DNA of 64,000 bases from Thunnus maccoyii (taxonomy: Eukaryota; Chordata; Actinopteri; Scombriformes; Scombridae). The notes under the pieces are model-generated. The model searched no databases, was not told the DNA's origin, and saw only the letters and a list, made by a program, of their open reading frames with translations. The stretch's first letter is position 1; every line of letters starts with the position of its first letter. Shown one piece after another: positions 55,361-64,000 of the stretch. The position numbers and the translations under genes are program-made. Location: positions 9,983,501 to 10,047,500 of the forward strand of contig NC_056555.1 in NCBI RefSeq assembly GCF_910596095.1, given 5' to 3'.

Positions 55361-57480
55361 TCAAACATGTCTCTTTCTTTCACTTTTTTGCTCTATACAC
55401 AAAAGACACACTGAAAAACAAAATAAAATACTGAAAGATGCTACAAATCTGCATAGAGCTAAAGGGAACTTATTACAAGCAATCCCTTCCTTAATATGAT
55501 CCACTGTTAGTGTAAAAATGTGTATCATAGCTGCTTCTGGTTGTAAAATAAAAACATTTTCCGTAAACTGGGCAGAGTGAGGAGTCATTTGATGAATTCA
55601 AAGAGTCAGTTTCATGATGAAATCGAGGTATTGCTGAACATGCCTCATCTCAAAATGTTTCCCATATTCCCTAAAATGTGTTTTAGCATTCCCCAGAAAT
55701 GGGATGTGAACTTTCGACTATTGCTAATTTCTACATGTAGGTGGAAGTTTTTAGGTTGGCTTTGCTTCAGGCTCCTGTTAATGGAGAAACTACTTTTCAC
55801 AGTTGTTGGATGTGTGTACAACATGTGCTCTAGAGATAAGCTATTGCTCCTTTATACAGAGGAAATTACATGAATCCCCTCAGGTTTAGCATATTAAAGA
55901 GTTGAAAGATCTTTACTATGAATTTCCATTGTAGATGCACTGGAAATATTGTTGTGACATCATGTATGTTTGAGCACAGAAATAGATGCATTGTAAACAT
56001 GAATAAAGGATGGATTTACCAGACTGTATCACAACCAATATAATGGTGATAAACTAATTTTACACCCTTGAACGGTTAAGTCAAATAAGAATACTCTCTA
56101 GCTTACACCATCAGCTTGAAGGAGTAGTACACATACACAAACAAAACCCACACTCAGGCCTGGGAGCTGCCCAGTGCAACCACAACCACAGTTGGGAGTC
56201 CAGTTCAGCGAGAGGCAAGAGCATCCTATTCACTTCCACTGCCCACATTTATCCTGGCTGTCTCAGTTTTCCCGGAGAGATGATTTACAGATGTTAAAAT
56301 CCCACATCTGCAGCTGCAGCTCCAGCTCCATGCTGCTGTTGATTTGCATGTGCGTTTTGCTGTGCATTAGTCATTGTGACTGGTTTTAAGTTTGGAGTTT
56401 AAAGTAGGTAATGTAAAAGGTGGGCTGGTCTGATGTGCAATTAACCATAGCAGAAAGTGAAATGTGGGTTGAGGTACTTTTCTAAATCTTTTATCTGATG
56501 TGTTAACATTAAGCATCAAATGATGAATGAGGAAGTCTGACTCAGGACAGTTTTGGTTGTTGCAGGGGTTAAATTTGCAACCTTTTAGTCATAGTGCTAC
56601 CTTGGTACTCTTGTAGGTCATTAAAACATTGCTACTTGTTTTGACTCATTGTGTGTCTGCACTGATGCGTGGTAAGAGATGGACAGAAAGAAAAATGTTT
56701 TTTGGAAATGCTGGATTCAATTTGTTGGAGGTGTAAGAGAAAAACAAAGAGGGAAAGGGAGAAGAAAGTGGTCTACAGGCTCTGTTTTTATCTCAATTTC
56801 TGCGGTATCAGGGTCACTGATGTCCCACACATCTACCAGGCCCATACACTTTCACACTCGCACACAAACGTGTGCACACACACAGCCTAAAACTACCACT
56901 TCCCACACACTTTCACTCTTGAAGCACTGTCTGGTTTGTAGTTAGAGACAAGCATTTTGAACCAAGCAACACATGCAAAGAGGACATCTGACGACTTTTG
57001 GCATTGATCAGCTCGAACAAGGGCAAAACCTGCACCCACGCTTGCAGTGGTGAATCATTTATGTGTGTGTGCGTGCTTGCGTGCGCATGTGTGTGAGAGA
57101 GGAGGAAACAGCTAGCTAACAGAAAACAACACGTCTGTCTCCTGTGAAACCACAAGGCAAATGTCACATCCAGTACATCACTGTTGAAAGGAAAACCACT
57201 GAACCAACTTCTTTTTCTGAAAAATAAACAAATGTATGTAACTATTTAAAAAAAAAAAAAAAAGTAACAGTTTTTTAAAACAGTTAAAGAGTTAACTGAG
57301 GAACTCTATAAAGGTTTTTAGCCAGGTGAGCAGAGGACACTACTGATATGAAATGCTCAAGATGAAAAAAACAGATGTTTTTAGTAAGAATTGCACGATA
57401 TCAGGAAAACAAATCAGCATGGTCAGCACCAGCCGCCTATCTCTCCTCTGGACATTAACCATCTGTTCAAGATAAATGTG

Positions 57481-57536
<56 letters not shown>

Positions 57537-58889
57537 TATTAACCCACAGTGAAACCAACAAGACACACCTGCATGTATTTTGGCCTAATGTAAATGCACA
57601 GGCCCTTTTTATGATTCATGATGGAGCATTTGGCCTGTGATAAGCTGTAATGTGGCTGTATTGGTAGATTATTAACAGCAATTAAAGATCACACGTAAGC
57701 AAATGTGCACTGCTTTTGCTTCTGGCACCAAGGGTACACAATCAACTGACAGATGGACAAAACATCTAACCCCATGCTATTTTTTTTTTGCAAGTATAAG
57801 ACTTCAGTGTTCACGTATAACTGACTTCACCCAGATAAAGTTTATCTTTCTTTTATTTCTTTCATCACATAAACTGTCCAGTTAAGATTTATGACAGAGG
57901 ACTTTAAAGACTCATTCTGCATCATAGTGTCACTTCTGCTTAATGATTTTATCCTGGAATTTATTACACCTTGCTTATCTTTCTACTTTCAGCTGCCAAG
58001 GTTTTAACAGCAGTCTCAGAAGTGAACTTGTGACCAGTAGCAATAATAATGCTTAACCAAATTGAACCGAATTGCCATTTAATGATCCTATCCAGTCATT
58101 TCATCTACCTTTTATGAGGGGCTGTTTTTTTTAATTAAATATGAGGCTTTGGTTAATTTTTCAAATTGCAATACAAATTGCATTTTAAAAATGTAGTCTT
58201 GTGTTGTTATCCACTGCTACCCTATCTCTGGAAGCGCCAACATTTACTTCTTAGTGTTTTAGGCATGTGGGTTGGCCTTCATCATGTGTTGAATGACTAT
58301 GATAACCACTTGCCATTTTATGTGTATTTTTGTAATCATAATCTGAGCTGTGTTTACACTGCTCTTACTACTTGAGAATGCCATGCAGTAGTTGAATGAT
58401 AAAGGAGCCACGTTCCAATTTACGTTGACCTTGTTTTACAGACTTTTAAATGATGTTTGCTCTCTCTGTTCAGAACAACTGACTCCTCTTATCTGTATTC
58501 ACTGTGTCCAGGGTGTGTACAGAGAGCCTGCTGTCTCACTGGGCACATAGGTCACAGCTGTTACTCAGCTAATGATTTGTGGACAATATGATAACAGATG
58601 AGTTTTTCTTGCTTAAAACATTGCAAATTACAATCCACCCAACCATTGGGTGACTTGTGTATCCATGATAGATAGAAAACAGCCATGCAATTGATACACT
58701 CTGCAAAACATCACAAGGGCGAAGGAGGTCAGAAGATAAAGTACAGTGCATCATCTGCGAATATGATGACACCAGACAAAAAAAATACATCAGGAACAAG
58801 AGCCACAGACTTGGGCCCTGTTTTTCAAATGTGTCTTAACTAATCCAAGCTAACATGCTTTACATGTTACAGTCTTGCAGTTTACAATC
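55361..58889. other. Non-coding region
   Basis: No gene is supported. It holds a poly-A run at about 57249-57263 and an AC microsatellite at 57481-57532. The short open frames have no recognisable domains. Confidence 0.5.
57481..57532. repeat. (CA)n microsatellite
   Basis: About 50 bases of CA repeat. Confidence 0.95.
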
Positions 58890-59016
58890 TTGTCTTGCAG
58901 TGATTATGTATAATTAACACAACCCTCTGTGTCTTTATATGTTTTTTTGTACATTTTTTCTTCACACTGAACAGACTCAGCATTCTTATTTGATGACCAC
59001 AAAGCTCACTTTATAA
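58890..59016 (+). repeat. Dispersed repeat, copy 1
   Basis: Shares TTATGTATAATTAACACAAC, then CCTCTGT, CAGCATTCTT or CGGCATTCTT, and GACCACAAAGCTC or AACCACAAAACTC with copy 2 at 60662-60789, in the same orientation. No open frame. It is probably part of a larger unnamed interspersed repeat. Confidence 0.8.
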
Positions 59017-59335
59017 CATTAATTTGCAATATTTACACCAATAGATCATAATGATTTGTCAATCAAAATCAATCATAATTATATCAACCTTCTTTCAATA
59101 TAAATCTGAGAAAGTGAGACATTTGTATCTGAAAAAGACTTTATGTCTTAGTCATGATCCATCTAACTGTCAAAAAATCAAAAAACATAATCCAGACTCA
59201 TGTTGAATCTTCAGCATTCTAGTCTGGATAACTCGATTATCCATGAAGAATGGGGCCCTGTTGAGGTCTTAATTCTGCAATTCAGCAGCGTTATTGGCCA
59301 ATCCTCTACTCTCTACTATGTGGTGTCTTGAGAAT

Positions 59336-59337
59336 AA

Positions 59338-59375
<38 letters not shown>

Positions 59376-59376
59376 G
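59336..59376. repeat. (TCTA)n tetranucleotide microsatellite
   Basis: About ten tandem TCTA/CTAT units. Confidence 0.95.
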
Positions 59377-60661
59377 AGTTATTGTTGTATGTGCTATTAG
59401 CTAGAGAAACCCTTGCTGAAGACTGTGGCAACCAGATACAATGGACTGGCTAGTACCTTAACTTTGAACCTACAGCATTGTATAATATTCTTTGCAGTGC
59501 TGAATCTATAAGAAAATTCTTGACATGTATATGACTTGGATGGGACGTTCAAAATTAAACTTTTAAGTATAGACAGTAACTAACTTGCAGGTATGAAAAC
59601 TGACATTTTGGTTACAGGACAATTTATTCTTATTGTATCTCCATGCAAACCACTCTATTGTCACTAAACTCCATTTGTCATCAGTATAGGAGAGTATTGT
59701 AAGAAACTGTTTTGTCTTTAGGCCACATTGAGGTAGACAAACTTTTTTACACAGGAAAGATTTACCAGAGTTTGGCTGGCGGCTGTTGTTAATTTCCGAA
59801 CCTGTCTGTCACCCAGGCCATTTTTGCAACTGAGTGCATTCTGAGCTCCCTCTACGGCTCCAAAGAGGCGTATAAAATGAGCCATAATTGTTATGTAGAT
59901 GAGCGATGAGGTTATGTCCTCGGGTGTATAAATATATCTTTATATGAGAGCATGGTAGGTAATAAGCAGTCATTATGATAGGGGCTGTCTTAGATTGCAC
60001 ACTGAGTCACATCCCAAAGGCTCCGAGCTGCAGCACAAAACACACACACACACACACACAGATATGAAGTGGAGTTTTCTCTTCGGATAGAGGGAAGGAA
60101 AGGGAAAGAAAGACGGAGAGCTAACAAAGTACAGATGAAAAACACAGCTCCTCATTGGTCTGACAGTGAGAGAGAAAGAGAGATAAATGGAGAGAAGGAG
60201 TTAGACACAGAGACAGAGAGAAAAGGCAGTGAAAGAAATACAGAAATCCTACCACCCAACTGCAGGAATGTCTTGGCTTTTACAGACAACTTCTGCCATT
60301 ACTAGAGAAAGAGAGGGAGGGCTCGTGTGTTTGGCAGTACCTCTAAATCAAACACGAGAGCTACAGCGTGGGGGAAACCACTGCAAGGAAACCATGAATT
60401 TGATTTTGACGCTATCTGTGTCAGTTCTCCTATCTTGTGTTCCACTACTGGCGTTTCTGTGCCTAGGGCTGTAATCTCTCATTTACACACTTCTCTGGAG
60501 CATGATAAAACCAGAAGGCCACCATTATCATTTTCACCACCAGTGCACACACAGATTTACACAGCAGCCGCACCCCTCCTCACACACACCAAACCACAGA
60601 GCGTACTCTGAACTCTCAACCACATTTGTACCAAAAACACATTGGAACTAATAGAGTTTCT

Positions 60662-60789
60662 TTGTCTTGTAGTAATTATGTATAATTAACACAACCCTCT
60701 GTTTCTTTAAATGTTGTTTTTCTACATTTTGCCTCCGCACTAAACAGGCTCGGCATTCTTCTTTGATAACCACAAAACTCTCTTTATGA
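60662..60789 (+). repeat. Dispersed repeat, copy 2
   Basis: Direct copy of the repeat at 58890-59016, about 1.77 kb downstream, differing at scattered bases. Confidence 0.8.
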
Positions 60790-60839
60790 TGATCAGTGCC
60801 TGCAAACAGTGTCCATAACATTGTAAATTCTTGCAACAA

Positions 60840-61420
60840 ATGGTCATCTTAAAGCTGCACTGATCAATATTTCTATGTTCACAATGGCTCAAATAAGTAA
60901 GTGTAATATGAAAGGTGTTGCTTGTAGTGACAAACCCACAGAGAATCATCACCTTGTCAGTCCCCCTAAGCTCTACTGAGCATTTTAGCATTTTTTAGCT
61001 CATTGTTGTGATTTTTATGGCCTGCAACTTTACTGTGTTGGTTTACTTTTACCGCTCTCATCAGTGTCGTTTCCAGCAGCAGCAGGCAGCTGTTTTCAGC
61101 GAAAAAGTTCTGATAAAACCACTGTGTACCATCTGCACAGGACCAAAAGGCAGACAGACAAAGTTAGTGACTAGCTGGTGAATAGTGGAGCATTCAGCAA
61201 CTAAAGAGCCAGATATGGGGTTGATGGTGACCAAAACAGAGCTAAAAGAAGAGTGAATATTGGACTAAAATGTGTCAGGTGACTGGAAACACAAATCCAA
61301 ATGAATGTTGCTCTGTGTCTGCCGGACATGTAAATAGCAACTGTTTGCTAACACTTTCACCTATAAACTTTAGAAGGAATAATATACCAATGTAGTGTTT
61401 ACAGTTTGTTCTGCTGCATT
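60840..61420 (+). repeat. Interspersed repeat, + member of an inverted pair
   Basis: It contains AACCCACAGAGAATCATCAC, CTCTACTGAGCATTTTAGCA, GGCAGACAGACAAAGTTAGT and CAACTAAAGAGCCAGATA. The same blocks occur in order, on the other strand, at about 62990-63290. The 111-codon open frame at 61395-61730 begins in its 3' end and is not a gene. Confidence 0.75.
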
Positions 61421-62989
61421 GTCGACTAGTGGCATTATGGAGCAACGTGTTCACGACCGGGTCTCCACTCTGCTTGTATCTCGTGCTCTACTAAAATATG
61501 CAAAAAGATACACATGTATGCACAGTAGCACACAGGTGACACAATACATTGCAATGCACTATGCAAAAAAGGTGGCAGGAAACACTGAAGCAGTTGCTAG
61601 GCCTCTACTGCCCAATGTAGTGATAAATGACACACGCATGTCCCTCAGAGATTGGACATGTCTGTCAAATGGAGGGAGAGGTTATGATGTCCTTCACTGT
61701 CACAATATTCTGCTTATTGACAGTTGGTAGTGTGCCAAGCTAGCAAAAGGCAGGAAAAAAGAAGATAGCTAGCTAAAAAACATGGAACAATGTAGGTCTC
61801 AAAACATCAATAAATACTGTTGCAAATGTTTTTTTTAAGGATGCATACAGTGTAATTGGTGAGACACACTCAACTGTTCACAAAAAACTCAGCAGCTACT
61901 TTGTTACAGTAGATAAGTTAACACATTTCTAAAGTAGCCTCCATTTGTTTAAAGAATATTGTGGGAGGTGTGTTTGAAATATGGTTCAAGATTTTACTCA
62001 AAGAAACTACAGAGGCATGAACAGTCCAGTTGTTTTAAGATGTAAGATGAAGGTCCGCTAATGCCTTTACTGATGGTCAGTCATTTGGACGTTTCTCATT
62101 AAACCAGCCTTTCATCATGTTATTAGCCCTGAGGGAGGCCATTTTCTCATCTAGGTCAATCTATAAAAGGAGGGAGTGGTTTTATCACTGGTCTCTCTAA
62201 TGTCCAGTGTTATTAAGGAACCTCTGGGCGGATTGTCGGTCAGCTTCAAAGGGATTGGAGTAGCATGAGGTTAGTGGTCAAACTGCTTGTCTTCCTCCCA
62301 GTTTGCGCAGTCACTGGCCCATAGAGAAGGTAGATGGAGGGAGAGATAGGTGGGGATCTTATCAGGGCTGTGCGTGTTTTGTCAAAGGGGAAACTAATGA
62401 AACTTAACTCTCACATGACCATGCAAGGACATTATGGTGAGCCACTCAAGCAGAAACTGTCAGTTGAAGTTTATCTGTAAATTTACAGTGAACATATCTC
62501 TATAAATTGAACAGTAGGTCTCTCTGTGATAGATTAACTTTTGGTTTGTATGCAATGTCTGGTAAGCTGTATGTGAGAGACACACAATTAATCAAAAATA
62601 ATTACATTTTTTTAATTAAATTAAAATGATTAAAAAGGAATTTTACACTTGATTACTTGTTGGGCTCATTTTAAAAGGGGAAAATATGTGAGAATTTCAG
62701 CAATATGGTAATTTTTCACATTATGACAAAATGATTCAATAAGTAAAATACAGTATATTTCAAAAATTGAAAATAAGCATTTGTTTAATTATACATTGAT
62801 CTTTTGGCAGCAAGCTGTGAACGAAACACTGACATATTATCACCTTACGGTGAACTTGTTAGCATACAGTTGTATATTTACACATCTGGCAGATATGGAG
62901 CAACATTAGTATTCATTTGAATTTTGTTTCTGGCCACCTGATAAATGTAAGTCAAATATTGACTTCCCTTTTATCTCTGATTTTGAACT

Positions 62990-63290
62990 TTACTAACTCC
63001 TCTAGGAAAGATCTGGCTCCTTAGCTACTAAATGCTCCAGTATGTTCACTAGCTAGTTGCTAACTGTGTCTGTCTGCTATTTAATGCTGGACAGCTAGTG
63101 TACAGTGTTTTTTACTGTATTGAGCTGCCTATTAAGACTGGAACCAATTCTATGACTGTGGTGAAAGTGAACCAAAAACAAAAATGCAGGCCAGATAACC
63201 AAAACAATTAGCTGAAAGATGCTAAAACACTCTATAGAGCTGAGGGGATCAGTAGAGTTGGGTGATAATTCTCTTTGGGTTCATCACTTT
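62990..63290 (-). repeat. Interspersed repeat, - member of an inverted pair
   Basis: The reverse complement gives GAACCCAAAGAGAATTATCA, CTCTATAGAGTGTTTTAGCA, GCAGACAGACACAGTTAGCA and TAGTAGCTAAGGAGCCAGAT, the same order as the + copy at 60840. The pair flanks about 1.6 kb of unremarkable AT-rich DNA. Confidence 0.75.
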
Positions 63291-64000
63291 GAGCGATTCC
63301 TTTTACATTACTCATAGTAATTTAATCCATTGTTGTTATAACAATATTGATTATACCTGCTTTAAGTAAAATAAATCTGATTACTTTCAGTACCGAAATT
63401 TTACCACATGTAGACATTGTCATTGATCCACAAATTTACCTTGAACTTTATAAAGTCCGCTTGTCTTTTAATGTGTTTGTAATATATAATATGGATTTTT
63501 TGCATCACTTTGGAGACTACATAGAGCTATACAGAAAATAGTGATGAGAACACAAACATCTATTCTGAGCCAACAATCATATTCAACCAGGGGTCAAACA
63601 GGGAAAAATGAAAAACAACAGATGGAACCTGCCTTGTAGTGCATGAACAAACAATGAATAAACATGTATTCACTCTGGTTTGTGTTTGGGCTCATCTGGA
63701 CTGTTTTTCATCAGCCTGTGATGAGATTGATTCTAAAAGCTGTTAATCGTCATTTGAAAAAAGAGATCATGCTTCTTCCTTACTTAAACTAATTTGCCAC
63801 ATGTTGACTGCTTGACAAAATGATCATTTTGCATATTGTATGTATTTCGGGGAATCTATAGATGACTGAGGTTCAGGTAGCAATGTTTCAGGTCCCTAAA
63901 CTGGTACCTTAACATTTTTGGAAGTGAACCCCTCATATACTCCCAGCACCAGGCTGTAAGTCATCTGCTGGTAGGAAATAGTGGAGAGAATTGGGGCCCA
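63291..64000. other. Gene-free end of window
   Basis: AT-rich sequence with only short open frames and no recognisable feature. Confidence 0.5.

Noticed and set aside
61395..61730. 111-codon + strand frame
   Set aside because: Begins inside an interspersed repeat that has a second copy without the frame.
1..64000. CRISPR arrays, operons or prokaryotic mobile elements
   Set aside because: No regularly spaced direct repeats and no prokaryotic genes; the DNA is clearly from a vertebrate.

Overview
This window looks like genomic DNA from a ray-finned fish, most likely a spiny-rayed (percomorph) teleost. Vertebrate genes are split by GT-AG introns. The rest is AT-rich DNA full of (TG)n, (TC)n and (TA)n microsatellites, and several interspersed repeats resemble families I know from percomorph genomes. 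No prokaryotic, CRISPR or viral content was seen. All recognised genes read on the + strand.

Layout. 1-20.6 kb has no protein gene I can support. It holds a GC-rich block at 6.55-6.98 kb, a CT/GC-rich promoter-like tract at 9.0-12.25 kb, two well-formed but unproven non-coding exons (12250-12375 and 16998-17049), a tRNA-derived SINE at 16.1 kb and many microsatellites. At 20.59-21.41 kb lie two clear microRNA hairpins, let-7a and let-7b, 0.7 kb apart. A GC-rich promoter and probable first non-coding exon at 23.83-24.16 kb is followed by ppara (PPAR alpha), with seven coding exons from 28404 to 36515 and a 3' UTR to about 37.95 kb. cdpf1 (three exons, 38616-39721) follows. A p27Kip1-type CDK inhibitor (cdkn1b-like) has coding exons at 43139-43547 and 44033-44178 and a probable third, non-coding exon from 44617. 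From about 46 to 64 kb I see only transposon remnants, interspersed repeats and microsatellites.

The order let-7a/let-7b, PPARA, CDPF1 matches human 22q13.31 as I recall it (MIRLET7BHG, PPARA, CDPF1), so the block is conserved synteny. A p27-like gene next to it is not part of that human locus and may be a duplicate lost in mammals or a fish linkage of cdkn1b.

Most notable points: (1) an intron splits the ppara ligand-binding domain inside what I recall as one human exon, and most of it is a LINE 3' end; (2) a NAGNAG tandem acceptor in ppara; (3) two perfect 8-mer miR-221/222 target sites 58 nt apart in the putative 3' UTR of the p27-like gene, echoing the paired sites of human CDKN1B; (4) that p27-like protein lacks the C-terminal Thr-Pro degron and has Arg where p27 has the second Tyr of its FYY motif; (5) a 245-bp foldback palindrome just inside the first ppara intron; (6) two TTAA-flanked piggyBac-type MITEs in ppara introns. 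I found no wholly unknown gene system.
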